Source: Elstera sp044372965 (lineage in GTDB: Bacteria; Pseudomonadota; Alphaproteobacteria; Elsterales; Elsteraceae). Taken from it: DNA of 25,702 nucleotides. Under the pieces are notes generated by a model that ran no database searches, had not been told where the DNA came from, and saw only the letters and a list, made by a program, of their open reading frames with translations. Of the stretch, positions 14,629-22,865 are shown in pieces. The translations under genes were made by a program, and so were the position numbers. The stretch is taken from assembly GCF_044372965.1 (NCBI RefSeq), contig NZ_JBILQX010000036.1:1-25702 (forward strand), in the 5' to 3' direction. Every line of letters starts with the position of its first letter. Position 1 is the stretch's first letter.

Positions 14629-16455
14629 ATGTGCGGCATTATCGGCATTCTCGGAACCGACCTTGCAGCCCCGCGCCTGCTGGATGGGCTGCGCCGGTTG
14701 GAATATCGCGGCTATGATTCAGCCGGTATCGCCACGCTGGTCAACGGCCAAATCGACCGCCGGCGGGCCGAAGGTAAGCTGCGGAACCTCGACGCCGTTC
14801 TTGCCGCCGATCCGCTCCCCGGCGTTGTTGGCATCGGCCATACCCGCTGGGCCACCCATGGCGTTGCCAACACCACTAACGCGCATCCGCACACGAGCGA
14901 CCGGGTTGCTCTCGTCCATAACGGCATTATCGAAAACTTCCGCCCCTTGCGCGCCGAACTGGAAGCCAAGGGCTATAGCTTTGCCACCGAAACCGACACC
15001 GAAGTCATCGTCTATCTGCTGACCGATCTCTTAAAGCAGGGCCTCAGCCCGAAGCAGGCGATGGTCCAGGGCATGCAGCGGCTCGAAGGCGCTTTCGCCA
15101 TCGCGGTGCTGGTCACGGGGGAAGACGGTTTGCTGATGGGTGCCCGGCGCGGCTCGCCGCTCGCGGTCGGCTATGGCGACGGCGAGATGTTCTTGGGCTC
15201 GGACGCGCTGGCGCTCGGCCCGCTGACCCGGCGGATTGCCTATCTGGAGGAAGGCGATATCGCCATCCTCTCCCGCGAGAGCGCCGAAATTCTGAATGAG
15301 AAGGGCGAGACGGTCGAGCGGCGCATTCAAATCGCCGAGCTTTCGGGCGCGATTGTCGGCAAGGGCAACTACAAGCATTTCATGGAAAAGGAAATCCATG
15401 AGCAGCCCGCCACCGTTGGCGAGACCCTGAACGGGTTGGTCGATGCGGGCACGCGCGGCGTGGTCCTCCCCGCCCTGCCCTTCGATCTTACAACGGTGGA
15501 CCGGGTCACTTTGGTCGCCTGCGGCACCTCCTATTACGCCGCGATGGTGGCGAAATATTGGATCGAGAGCCTCGCGCAAGTGCCGGTGGAACTCGATATC
15601 GCCTCCGAATTCCGCTACCGCAATGGGCCGGTTCTGCCGGGAAGCCTCGCCCTCTTCGTCTCCCAATCGGGGGAGACGGTGGATACGCTCGCGGCCCTGC
15701 GCTACGCCAAGGCCAAGGGCGCGCATACGGCGGCTGTGGTGAACGTCCCCACCTCCGCGATGGCGCGGGAAGCCGATGTGATGCTGCGCACCCTTGCGGG
15801 GCCGGAAATCGGCGTTGCCACCACGAAAGCCTTCACGGCGCAGCTTTCGGTTCTGGCCTGCTTCGCCACCGCGCTTGGGCGCGCACGCGGGCTGATTTCG
15901 GCGGACCGCGAAGCCCAGATCACCCAAGCCCTGATGGAAATTCCCGCCCGCCTTGCCGAAGGGCTGGTGAAGCTCCCGAGCCTCCTCACGCCGATTGTGG
16001 AAGAAGTGGCCGAAGCGCGCGATGTGCTCTACCTCGGGCGCGGCCTGTCGTACCCGTTGGCGATGGAGGGCGCGCTAAAGCTGAAGGAAATCTCCTATAT
16101 CCACGCCGAAGGCTATGCCGCCGGGGAAATGAAGCACGGGCCGATCGCCTTGATCGACGAAACCGTGCCCGTCATTGCGCTTGCGCCGGAAGACAGTTGG
16201 TTCGAAAAAACCGTTTCCAACCTTCAGGAAGTCGCGGCGCGCCGGGGCCGGGTGATCGTGTTCACCACCAAGCGCGGGGCGGAACATTTGCGCCCGATTG
16301 CCGCCCATGTGGTGGAAATGCCGGATATCGACCCGCTGGTCAGCCCGCTGCTCTACGCCCTGCCGGTGCAGATGCTGGCCTATTATGTGGCCGTCCGTAA
16401 GGGAACCGACGTGGATCAACCGCGCAATCTGGCGAAAAGCGTTACGGTAGAGTAA
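14629..16455 (+). CDS. glmS: Glutamine--fructose-6-phosphate aminotransferase (isomerising)
   Basis: This 608-residue GlmS converts fructose-6-phosphate and glutamine to glucosamine-6-phosphate. It begins MCGIIGILG, so Cys2 is the N-terminal glutaminase nucleophile after Met removal. GHTRWATHG and HNGIIENF are the usual glutaminase motifs. Two SIS sugar-isomerase domains follow (LVACGTSYYAAMVAKYWIE and LYLGRGLSYPLAMEGALKLKEISYIHAEGYAAGEMKHGP), and the protein ends with the family-typical DQPRNLAKSVTVE. The start lies 4 nt after glmU, so no glmS ribozyme is possible here. It feeds hexosamine into glmU (via GlmM, not in this window). Confidence 0.97.
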   Translation: MCGIIGILGTDLAAPRLLDGLRRLEYRGYDSAGIATLVNGQIDRRRAEGKLRNLDAVLAADPLPGVVGIGHTRWATHGVANTTNAHPHTSDRVALVHNGIIENFRPLRAELEAKGYSFATETDTEVIVYLLTDLLKQGLSPKQAMVQGMQRLEGAFAIAVLVTGEDGLLMGARRGSPLAVGYGDGEMFLGSDALALGPLTRRIAYLEEGDIAILSRESAEILNEKGETVERRIQIAELSGAIVGKGNYKHFMEKEIHEQPATVGETLNGLVDAGTRGVVLPALPFDLTTVDRVTLVACGTSYYAAMVAKYWIESLAQVPVELDIASEFRYRNGPVLPGSLALFVSQSGETVDTLAALRYAKAKGAHTAAVVNVPTSAMAREADVMLRTLAGPEIGVATTKAFTAQLSVLACFATALGRARGLISADREAQITQALMEIPARLAEGLVKLPSLLTPIVEEVAEARDVLYLGRGLSYPLAMEGALKLKEISYIHAEGYAAGEMKHGPIALIDETVPVIALAPEDSWFEKTVSNLQEVAARRGRVIVFTTKRGAEHLRPIAAHVVEMPDIDPLVSPLLYALPVQMLAYYVAVRKGTDVDQPRNLAKSVTVE

Positions 16456-16464
16456 ACCTCTTCT

Positions 16465-17877
16465 ATGATTACGCCGGTTATCCTTTCCGGGGGCGCGGGA
16501 ACGCGCCTCTGGCCCCTGTCGCGCAGCCTTTACCCGAAGCAGCTTTTGCCGCTGGTCGGCACCGAATCGATGCTGGTGGAAACCGCGCGCCGGTTTGCGT
16601 CGCCCGAATTCGGGGCACCGCTGATTATCTGTTCCGATCAGCACCGTTTCATCGTCGCCGAACAGGTGCGGCAGGCGGGAATCACGCCGAGCGGGATTAT
16701 TCTGGAGCCGGTGGGGCGCAATACCGCCCCCGCCGCCGCCATTGCCGCGCTGGCCGTCGCCGAGCGCGACCCGCAGGGCCTGCTGCTGCTGGCGGCCTCC
16801 GACCATGCCATGACCGCGCCCGAGGCGCTTCAGGCCGCGATTGCCCAAGGGCTGAGTGCCGCGCAAGCCGGGAAGCTTGTAACCTTCGGCATTCAGCCGA
16901 CGCGGCCTGAAACCGGCTACGGCTATATCCAGCGCGGCGCTTCCTTAGGCGACGGCGTTTTTGCCATCGACCGTTTCGTTGAAAAGCCGAACCTCGCCAC
17001 CGCCGAAGCCTATGTGGCCGACGGTGGCTATTGGTGGAACGCCAGCCTGTTTCTGTTTCGCGCCGATCGGTTTTTGGAAGACCTCGGCCGGTTCCGCCCC
17101 GATATTCTGGAGGCGGCGCAAAAGGCCTTCCAGGCCGCCCATCGCGACCTCGACTTCCTGCGCCTTGATGCCGCCGCCTTCAAGGCCTGCCCAAGCGAGA
17201 GCATCGATTACGCCGTCATGGAAAAATCCACTCAAGGCGCGGTCGTCCCGGTCGATCCCGGCTGGAGCGACGTTGGGGCCTGGACGGCCCTTTGGGAGAT
17301 CGGGACGCCCGACGCCGATGGCACGGTTTCCTTGGGCGACGTTTGGACCGAAGGCGCGCGCAACTCCTACCTCCGGTCGGAACCCGACGCGCCGCTGATT
17401 GCTGCCGTCGGCATCGATAATCTGGTCGTGGTCTCCACCCGCGATGCGGTGCTGGTCGCCCACAAGGATAAGGCCCAGGATGTTAAAAAGATCGTCGATC
17501 AACTGAAGGCGGCGGGGCGGTCGGAGGCGGAAAGCCACGCCATCGTCTACCGCCCCTGGGGCAGCTATGAAGGGCTGGTTGCCGCCGAGCGCTATCAGGT
17601 GAAGCGTATCGTGGTGAAGCCCGGCGAAAAACTCTCGCTGCAAATGCACCATCATCGCGCCGAACATTGGGTGGTCGTCGCCGGAACCGCAAAGGTTACG
17701 CGCGATCAAGAAGACGTGCTGATTTTCGAAAATCAGTCCATCTATATCCCGATGGGCGCGACGCACCGGCTGGAAAACCCCGGTAAAGTGCCGCTGCACC
17801 TTATCGAAGTGCAGTCGGGTGCCTATTTGGGCGAAGACGATATCGTCCGTCTCGACGATAAATATGGCCGCAACTGA
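16465..17877 (+). CDS. manC: Mannose-1-phosphate guanylyltransferase / mannose-6-phosphate isomerase
   Basis: This 470-residue type II bifunctional enzyme (ManC/AlgA/CpsB family) makes GDP-mannose. The pyrophosphorylase signature ILSGGAGTRLWPLSRSLYPKQ is at the N-terminus, FVEKPN at about residues 171-176, and YWWNASLFLFR follows. The C-terminal cupin phosphomannose-isomerase domain carries VVKPGEKLSLQMHHHRAEHWVVVAGTAKV and IPMGATHRLENPG with its metal-ligand histidines. It starts 9 nt after glmS without a strong ribosome-binding site, so it may rely on coupling. GDP-mannose can feed mannose, rhamnose or fucose-type residues of an exopolysaccharide or O-antigen. Its end overlaps the start of the glycosyltransferase gene by 14 nt. 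Confidence 0.93.
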   Translation: MITPVILSGGAGTRLWPLSRSLYPKQLLPLVGTESMLVETARRFASPEFGAPLIICSDQHRFIVAEQVRQAGITPSGIILEPVGRNTAPAAAIAALAVAERDPQGLLLLAASDHAMTAPEALQAAIAQGLSAAQAGKLVTFGIQPTRPETGYGYIQRGASLGDGVFAIDRFVEKPNLATAEAYVADGGYWWNASLFLFRADRFLEDLGRFRPDILEAAQKAFQAAHRDLDFLRLDAAAFKACPSESIDYAVMEKSTQGAVVPVDPGWSDVGAWTALWEIGTPDADGTVSLGDVWTEGARNSYLRSEPDAPLIAAVGIDNLVVVSTRDAVLVAHKDKAQDVKKIVDQLKAAGRSEAESHAIVYRPWGSYEGLVAAERYQVKRIVVKPGEKLSLQMHHHRAEHWVVVAGTAKVTRDQEDVLIFENQSIYIPMGATHRLENPGKVPLHLIEVQSGAYLGEDDIVRLDDKYGRN

Positions 17878-18715
17878 GGCGGCGAGCGTCGCCGTGGTGC
17901 TGGTGTCCTACCACACCGGCCCGGCGCTGTTTGAATGCCTCGACGCCTTGCGGAGCGAACCCACGATTGCCGAAATCGCCCTGGTCGATAACGGTAACGA
18001 TGCCGAAACCCGTGCGCGGTTGGCCGACTGGTCCGACGCGCGGTTGCGGCTGATTTGCGGCCAGAGGAACGTCGGCTTCGCACGCGGCTGTCATCTTGGG
18101 GTGACGGCCACCGCGAGCCCCTTCCTACTGCTGCTGAACCCCGATTGCCTGCTCGCCCCCGGTGCGATTGCCGCCCTGCAAACCGCCCTCGCTACAGAAA
18201 GCCGCCCGTGGATCGCAACCGTCCGCCTACTGGAGGCCGATGGACAGGAGCAACGCGGCTGCCGCCGGGCGGCGGGTAGCCCGTTGAATTTTCTGATTGA
18301 AGGTTTCGGCCTGGGCCGGGTCTTCCCGCAGTACCGCCTGAACCATCATCAGCAACCCTTGCCCAGCGGCTTGACTGCGACCCCCGCCCTGTCGGGGGCC
18401 TTCATGCTGATGCCGCGCACCACCTGGGACGCGACCGGCGGGCTCGACACGGGCTATTTCCTGCACGTTGAAGACCTCGACCTCTGCGCCCGCCTGCGCC
18501 GCATCGGGGGAGCCTGCTGGTTCCTGCCCGCCCCCGCCTGCACCCATATCAAATCGACCAGCAAGGCCCCGGCGTGGGTGGTGGAAAAACACAAGCTCGC
18601 GGGGCTGTGGCGCTACTTCCGGCTCTGGTATGCCCGGCCTTGGGCGTGGCGCGCGCTAGTGTGGCTGACGCTCGCGGGGGGGATTGGTGCGCGGTTGGTA
18701 TTGAGGCGGCGCTAG
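17864..18715 (+). CDS. Family 2 glycosyltransferase, rhamnosyltransferase-like
   Basis: This 283-residue GT2 protein has the GT-A motifs VVLVSYHTG near the N-terminus, VDNGN (41-45), NVGFARGCH (69-77), the metal/nucleotide motif LNPDC (91-95) and the acceptor-side acidic motif HVEDLDLCARLRRIG (Glu203-Asp204). These are typical of WbbL/RfbN-like rhamnosyltransferases. The C-terminus ends in a basic and hydrophobic segment (WRALVWLTLAGGIGARLVLRRR) that may contact the inner membrane. The ATG at 17864 overlaps manC by 14 nt; no strong ribosome-binding site is visible, so a slightly later start is possible. It ends the glmU operon and probably adds a sugar to a surface glycan; donor and acceptor are unknown. 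Confidence 0.88.
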   Translation: MAATEAASVAVVLVSYHTGPALFECLDALRSEPTIAEIALVDNGNDAETRARLADWSDARLRLICGQRNVGFARGCHLGVTATASPFLLLLNPDCLLAPGAIAALQTALATESRPWIATVRLLEADGQEQRGCRRAAGSPLNFLIEGFGLGRVFPQYRLNHHQQPLPSGLTATPALSGAFMLMPRTTWDATGGLDTGYFLHVEDLDLCARLRRIGGACWFLPAPACTHIKSTSKAPAWVVEKHKLAGLWRYFRLWYARPWAWRALVWLTLAGGIGARLVLRRR

Positions 18716-19041
18716 GCGCGTTGGCGCCCCGCCTCAGCCCAAAGTTCCGATCCCAAGGAGCCTTGCAGCAAGCCAGGAATATAAATATCGGCGTTGATGC
18801 GGGGGAAAAAGACACCAAAACCGGATGGGGAGATTTCTGCTTCGCCTAAATCTTCATCAGAGGCCCGCTCGAACCCCTGGGCCTGCTTCGGCGAAAAGCT
18901 TACCTCAACGCCGTTGGACAGCGAGATCACTACCCGCCGCGTGTGACGGTTGAACCGCACCTTCACCGCTTGGGGCCACTGGGCCTGTTGGCGCTTCGCC
19001 CCTGCCTCGGCCTCGCGGATATCGCTTTCAGTAAGCTCCAT
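18712..19041 (-). CDS. DUF2442 domain protein
   Basis: This 109-residue cytoplasmic protein shows the DUF2442 pattern: a strand pair VKVRFNRHTRRVVISLSNGVEVSF, then a FERASDEDLGEAEISPSGFGVFFPRINADIYIPGLLQG ending, where G-x-x-x-x-x-x-x-D-x-x-I-x-GLL is conserved. About 28 charged residues precede the domain. The ATG at 19041 is chosen for a GGAG 8 nt upstream; a GTG three codons earlier is possible. It overlaps the DUF4160 gene by 14 nt, and its TAG overlaps the convergent glycosyltransferase TAG by 4 nt. DUF2442 proteins often follow DUF4160 genes and have been suspected of being toxin-antitoxin-like partners. The function is unknown and I claim none. Confidence 0.85.
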   Translation of the reverse strand: MELTESDIREAEAGAKRQQAQWPQAVKVRFNRHTRRVVISLSNGVEVSFSPKQAQGFERASDEDLGEAEISPSGFGVFFPRINADIYIPGLLQGSLGSELWAEAGRQRA

Positions 19042-19279
19042 GAATCTCACTCCAGGCGGCGCAAAGTTTTCCTAGGCTCTGAAGAATATAGTCCCGAATG
19101 ATTGTGAGTGTCTTGGCCTTAAATCCGAGACTTTCACGCAGTTCAATCGGGCCAGACGGGCAGTTCAATGTGAAAACCGCTTCCATTCCTGGCCCAATGA
19201 CATGGACGTGCGACGGACGATGATCGTTGGTATAGATGTAAATCCGAAACGGCTCTAAGCCACGATCAACGCACGGCAT
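19028..19279 (-). CDS. DUF4160 domain protein
   Basis: This 83-residue protein matches DUF4160: MPCVDRGLEPFRIYIYTNDHRPSHVHVIGPG is the family's N-terminal signature (F-x-I-x-x-x-x-x-D-H-x-P-x-H-V-H), followed by EAVFTLNCP and the terminal W-x-E-I-H-G. The conserved D-H-x-x-x-H-x-H cluster could bind metal or act in catalysis, but no activity is established. A G-rich ribosome-binding site precedes the ATG. The interval 19081-19260 within the gene is about 49% G+C by count, against 65% for a 60-bp sample of moaE. This suggests a later arrival. It is the upstream partner of the DUF2442 gene. Confidence 0.87.
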   Translation of the reverse strand: MPCVDRGLEPFRIYIYTNDHRPSHVHVIGPGMEAVFTLNCPSGPIELRESLGFKAKTLTIIRDYILQSLGKLCAAWSEIHGAY

Positions 19280-19312
19280 ATATACCCCCGTCGCAGCCCT
19301 AAGGCGTTAGAG

Positions 19313-19327
19313 GGGGCTCGACGCCCC
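19313..19327 (-). terminator. Small stem-loop after moaE
   Basis: A GGGGC/GCCCC 5-bp stem with a 5-nt loop lies just beyond the moaE stop, within the 52-bp gap to the DUF4160 start. No T-run follows, so it is at best a weak terminator or an mRNA 3'-end structure for the uvrC-pgsA-moaD-moaE transcript. Confidence 0.3.
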
Positions 19328-19331
19328 ACCA

Positions 19332-19796
19332 TCACCGCCACCGCTCTGCCGCCTGATCGTCCTCGGCTTTGGCCGCGACCCATTCCGCCCCGTCCGCGCC
19401 CTCTTCCAGCTTCCAGAAGGGCGCTTTGGTCTTCAGCCAGTCCATGAGGAAATCCGCGGCTTCGAAGGCCGCGCTGCGGTGGGCCGAGGCGGTGGCGACA
19501 AAGACGATCGGCTCCCCCGCCGCCAGCCGCCCGAAGCGATGGATGACCAGCACGGCCTGAAGCGGCCAGCGGCGCGCGGCCTCTTCGGTGATCGCCTGAA
19601 CTTGGGCTTCCGTCATGCCGGGGTAATGTTCCAGCGTCATCGCAGTCAGCGCCCGCCCGGCGTGATCTTGGCCGCGCACGAGGCCGGTGAAGCTGACAAT
19701 TGCGCCTGCGTGCGGGGCCTGTGCGGTGAAACGGCTGAGTTCCGCCCCCGGCTCGAACGGTTCGGCCTGAACGCGGCTGACAATCGCGCCGCTCAC
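19332..19796 (-). CDS. moaE: Molybdopterin synthase catalytic subunit
   Basis: This 154-residue MoaE transfers sulfur from thiocarboxylated MoaD to cyclic pyranopterin monophosphate in molybdenum-cofactor synthesis. Motifs are GAIVSFTGLVRG (31-42), TLEHYPGM (54-61), IHRFGRLAAGE (85-95), ASAHRSAAFEA (103-113) and KTKAPFWKLE (122-131), whose lysines (Lys122 and Lys129) correspond to the family's active-site pair. The start is a GTG at 19796 that overlaps the moaD stop as GTGA, so it is translationally coupled to its partner subunit. Confidence 0.95.
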   Translation of the reverse strand: MSGAIVSRVQAEPFEPGAELSRFTAQAPHAGAIVSFTGLVRGQDHAGRALTAMTLEHYPGMTEAQVQAITEEAARRWPLQAVLVIHRFGRLAAGEPIVFVATASAHRSAAFEAADFLMDWLKTKAPFWKLEEGADGAEWVAAKAEDDQAAERWR

Positions 19797-20044
19797 CCGC
19801 CCGTCACCGGCGGGAAAAAGGCCACCTCGTCCGTTGGCGCGAAAGCGCTATCGAGATCGGCAAAGACGTGATTAATGGCGGCGCGAATGATCGACCGATC
19901 CTCAAACACCGCCGCATGGCCGGGCGAGAGCGTGATGAGATGGTCGAGCAACCCGTTTAGAGTCGTCACCCCCGGTGGTAGTGAAACCTCGTCTTCGGCG
20001 CGGTTCAGGCGGGACCGCAACCACGCAAAATAGCGCACGCGCAT
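19793..20044 (-). CDS. moaD: Molybdopterin synthase sulfur-carrier subunit
   Basis: This 83-residue ubiquitin-like protein begins MRVRYFAWLRSRL and ends in the obligatory Gly-Gly (PPVTGG), the C-terminus that is adenylated and thiocarboxylated by MoeB. A perfect AGGAGG at 20053-20058 lies in the last codons of pgsA, 8 nt before its ATG. It is followed by moaE with a 4-nt overlap, giving a molybdopterin synthase pair. The other moa genes are not in the window. Confidence 0.94.
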   Translation of the reverse strand: MRVRYFAWLRSRLNRAEDEVSLPPGVTTLNGLLDHLITLSPGHAAVFEDRSIIRAAINHVFADLDSAFAPTDEVAFFPPVTGG

Positions 20045-20047
20045 GGG

Positions 20048-20614
20048 TTATGCCTCCTGCTTGGGCCGGTCCATATAGGAGAGGCCCGCACGCAAATAAT
20101 CATACCCCGTAATGAGGGTCAGTAGGGCCGCCAGCGCAAGCCCGACCATACCTATTTCTTCCAAATAAAATCCGCGCGGGCCATACGGGCCGACCATCAC
20201 GACGCCGAGCGCGACCATCTGAATGCCGGTTTTCCACTTGGCGAGGCGCGAGACGGGCACGGAAATGCGCAACCCCGCCAAAAACTCGCGCAGGCCCGAA
20301 ACGAGAATTTCCCGCCCGAGGATAATCAGCGCCGCCACCACCATCACGCCCGCAATCTGCTGCTGGGCCACCAACACCAGCAGGATGGCGGCCACCAGCA
20401 GCTTATCGGCAATCGGATCGAGAAATCGGCCAAAGTCCGACTGAAGCTGGCGCTGGCGCGCGATATGCCCGTCGAGCCAATCGGTAATGCAGGCAAGCGC
20501 ATAGAAAAACGCCGCACTCCAAGCCCCCCAAGGGCCGGGGATATACATCAGCAGCACGACCAGCGGGATCGCCGCAATGCGCGAAAGGGTGAGCAGATTC
20601 GGCAGGTTATACAT
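20048..20614 (-). CDS. pgsA: CDP-diacylglycerol--glycerol-3-phosphate 3-phosphatidyltransferase
   Basis: This 188-residue integral membrane enzyme makes phosphatidylglycerophosphate. The CDP-alcohol phosphotransferase motif D-x2-D-G-x2-A-R-x8-G-x3-D-x3-D is complete, with Asp45, Asp48, Gly49, Ala52, Arg53, Gly62, Asp66 and Asp70. Several hydrophobic segments surround it, and the N-terminus MYNLPNLLTLSRIAAIP is typical of the family. It lies 82 nt downstream of uvrC and 3 nt upstream of moaD. The uvrC-pgsA adjacency is conserved in many proteobacteria. Confidence 0.96.
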   Translation of the reverse strand: MYNLPNLLTLSRIAAIPLVVLLMYIPGPWGAWSAAFFYALACITDWLDGHIARQRQLQSDFGRFLDPIADKLLVAAILLVLVAQQQIAGVMVVAALIILGREILVSGLREFLAGLRISVPVSRLAKWKTGIQMVALGVVMVGPYGPRGFYLEEIGMVGLALAALLTLITGYDYLRAGLSYMDRPKQEA

Positions 20615-20696
20615 CCGTCTCGATCACCCTTCAGCGGCGCGCAGCTTCATGCGCGCGCATTCTATCCGCGCGGCGCGCGTACCGCCACCCTGCAAA

Positions 20697-22607
20697 CTAC
20701 GCCCCGCCATGAAAATGATCGTAGATCTTTTTGGCGACGGTTTTACTGATCCCCGGCACTTGCTCCAAATCGCTGAGCCCGGCCCGCGTGATCGCCCGGA
20801 CCGAGCCAAAATGATGCAGCAGTGCGCGGCGGCGATTGGGGCCGATTCCCGCCACCTCGTCCAGTTCCGATTTAATCTGGCTCTTCTGGCGCTTGGCCCG
20901 GTGGGTGCCGATGGCAAACCGGTGGGCCTCGTCGCGCAGGCGCTGAATGTAATACAGAACCGGATCTTGCGGCGGCAGTTTGAACGGGGCGAGGCCAGGG
21001 CGGTAGAAATCCTCCCGGCCCGACTCGCGGTCGTGCCCCTTGGCGATACAGACGATGGGCACATCCATCACCCCTGCCTCCTCCATCACCTTCACCGCCG
21101 CGCTGAGCTGGCCCGCGCCGCCGTCGATCACCAGCAAATCGGGCCAGGAGCCGCCCTGCCGCTCCGGGTTCTCCTTCAGCGCACGGGCGAAGCGGCGGGA
21201 GAGGACTTCGCGCATCATGCCAAAATCATCGCCGGGGGTGAGTTCTTCATTCTTGATGGTCCAGGTGCGGTAGGCGTTCTTCTGGAACCCCTCCGGCCCC
21301 GCCACGATCATCGCGCCGATGGCGTTGGTGCCCTGGATATGGCTGTTGTCATAGACCTCGATGCGCTGGGGCGGCGCGGACAGGGCGAAAATCTGCGCAA
21401 CCCCCTCCAGCAGTTTCCGCTGGGTGGCCGATTCGGCAAGGCGACGTTCCAGCGCGTCCTTTGCATTGGTCACAGCGTGCTTGACCACATCGGCCTTGCT
21501 GCCGCGTTTGGGGACTTGCAGCGCAATTTTCCGCCCGGCTTTCAGCGATAAAGCCTCCAGCAACCAGGCTTCTTCCTCGACCGGATCGCTCAGCAACAGC
21601 AACGGCGGTGGCGTGCGCTCGTCGTAAAACTGCGCGATAAAGGAGGCAAGAATTTCTCCTGGGGCGATTTGGTCATCGTGCGTCGGGTAATAGGCGCGGT
21701 TGCCGTAGTTACTGCCGTTGCGGAAGAAGAACACCTGCAAGCAGCTCTGCCCGCCCACTTGGGCCAGGGCGAAAATATCGGCGTCGCCAAAATCGAGCGT
21801 ATTGATATCCTGCCGGGCGAGAATGGTGGAGAGCGCCCGCAGCCGGTCGCGGAACTTGGCGGCGGCCTCATACTCCAACTCGGCGGCGGCGGCAGCCATT
21901 TGCAAATTCAACTTATCGTGAATATCGCGGCTGCGCCCCGAGAGCACGGCCCGGCTGCTGTCGATCAAATCGGCGTATTCCGCCTCGCTCACCTTGCCGA
22001 CGCAGGGGGCGCAGCAGCGTTTGATCTGATATTGCAAACAGGGCCGCGTGCGGCTCGCAAACATCGCATCGGTGCAGGTGCGTAGTTGGAAGGTGCGTTG
22101 GAGCGCCTGCACGGTGCGTTCCACCGATCCCGCCGAGGCGAAGGGGCCGAAATAATCGCCCTTGCGCGTGCGCGCGCCGCGATGCTTGGTGAGCTGCGGG
22201 AAAGCGTGATCGCCGGTGACAAGAATGTTCAGGAAGCTTTTGTCGTCGCGCAGCAGCACATTATAGCGCGGCAGCAGCTTTTTAATCAGATTGGCTTCCA
22301 GCAGCAGCGCTTCCACCTCGGTATGGGTGGTAATGATCTCCATTGCAGCGGTTTCGGCGATCATCCGGCGAATGCGCATCGGCAGGCCGCTGGCGCTGGT
22401 GTAATTCGCCACCCGCCGCCGCAACTGCCGCGCCTTACCAACGTAGAGCACATCCCCGTCAAAATTAAGCATTCGATAAACGCCGGGGCTGAGCGGCAAG
22501 GTTTCCACCACACGGCCAATCACCCCCGCCCCCCGCTCGAACGACACGGGCGGGCGAATCACGGCTCCTTCAGGGCGAATAGGGGGCGGGGCGATCTCGG
22601 GGCTCAT
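20697..22607 (-). CDS. uvrC: Excinuclease ABC subunit C
   Basis: This 636-residue UvrC makes both incisions in nucleotide-excision repair. The GIY-YIG domain (SPGVYRMLNFDGDVLYVGKARQLRRRVANY) lies near residues 42-72. A Cys-rich segment CLQYQIKRCCAPCVG, the UVR motif in LEYEAAAKFRDRL, the endonuclease-V-like half with VYDNSHIQGTNAIGAMIV and VIDGGAGQLSAA, and C-terminal helix-hairpin-helices ending VPGISKTVAKKIYDHFHGGA follow. The ATG at 22607 is the likely start (MSPEIAPPP); the frame extends 22 codons upstream, but that part is unlike UvrC. No clear ribosome-binding site precedes the ATG, and a -10-like TTTATA lies only a few bases upstream, so the mRNA could be leaderless. Confidence 0.95.
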   Translation of the reverse strand: MSPEIAPPPIRPEGAVIRPPVSFERGAGVIGRVVETLPLSPGVYRMLNFDGDVLYVGKARQLRRRVANYTSASGLPMRIRRMIAETAAMEIITTHTEVEALLLEANLIKKLLPRYNVLLRDDKSFLNILVTGDHAFPQLTKHRGARTRKGDYFGPFASAGSVERTVQALQRTFQLRTCTDAMFASRTRPCLQYQIKRCCAPCVGKVSEAEYADLIDSSRAVLSGRSRDIHDKLNLQMAAAAAELEYEAAAKFRDRLRALSTILARQDINTLDFGDADIFALAQVGGQSCLQVFFFRNGSNYGNRAYYPTHDDQIAPGEILASFIAQFYDERTPPPLLLLSDPVEEEAWLLEALSLKAGRKIALQVPKRGSKADVVKHAVTNAKDALERRLAESATQRKLLEGVAQIFALSAPPQRIEVYDNSHIQGTNAIGAMIVAGPEGFQKNAYRTWTIKNEELTPGDDFGMMREVLSRRFARALKENPERQGGSWPDLLVIDGGAGQLSAAVKVMEEAGVMDVPIVCIAKGHDRESGREDFYRPGLAPFKLPPQDPVLYYIQRLRDEAHRFAIGTHRAKRQKSQIKSELDEVAGIGPNRRRALLHHFGSVRAITRAGLSDLEQVPGISKTVAKKIYDHFHGGA

Positions 22608-22679
22608 CGGACTATAAAAAGGGTGAGTCGCTTGCGAATCAAGGGGCTGGACGGGGGGGCTACGACAATCCACGATTCC

Positions 22680-22700
22680 TGTGGATAAGTCTGTGGAGAA
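22680..22700. promoter_or_regulatory. Two DnaA-box-like sites
   Basis: TGTGGATAA at 22680-22688 is a perfect match to the complement of the TTATCCACA DnaA box. TGTGGAGAA at 22692-22700 differs by one base and lies 12 bp away in the same orientation. ATCCAC at 22668-22673 also forms a 6-bp inverted repeat with GTGGAT at 22681-22686. They sit about 75 bp upstream of the uvrC start. Confidence 0.45.
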
Positions 22701-22865
22701 GGACCGAATACAATGCGCACAGGGGCAGGACTCTAGGCGACTCGGGGCGTTGCATAATTTTTAGGCACGAACTTTAAGACTCTGATTTTATTCGTTTTTA
22801 CTGATTCCGAAACAACGCATTCCCACCTTCGGGTCGAGCAGCAGCCCTTATCAGTCGAAGATTTA

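Noticed and set aside
13590..14648. 352-codon open frame on the minus strand
   Set aside because: It is antisense to glmU, whose hexapeptide repeats and active-site motifs are clear. The composition is shadow-like.
20577..21551. 324-codon open frame on the plus strand
   Set aside because: It is mostly antisense to uvrC and begins inside pgsA. No domain is visible.
22820..22860. tRNA-like T-loop (TTCGGGTCGAGC) in the gene-free stretch
   Set aside because: No matching acceptor, D or anticodon arms can be folded around it on either strand.
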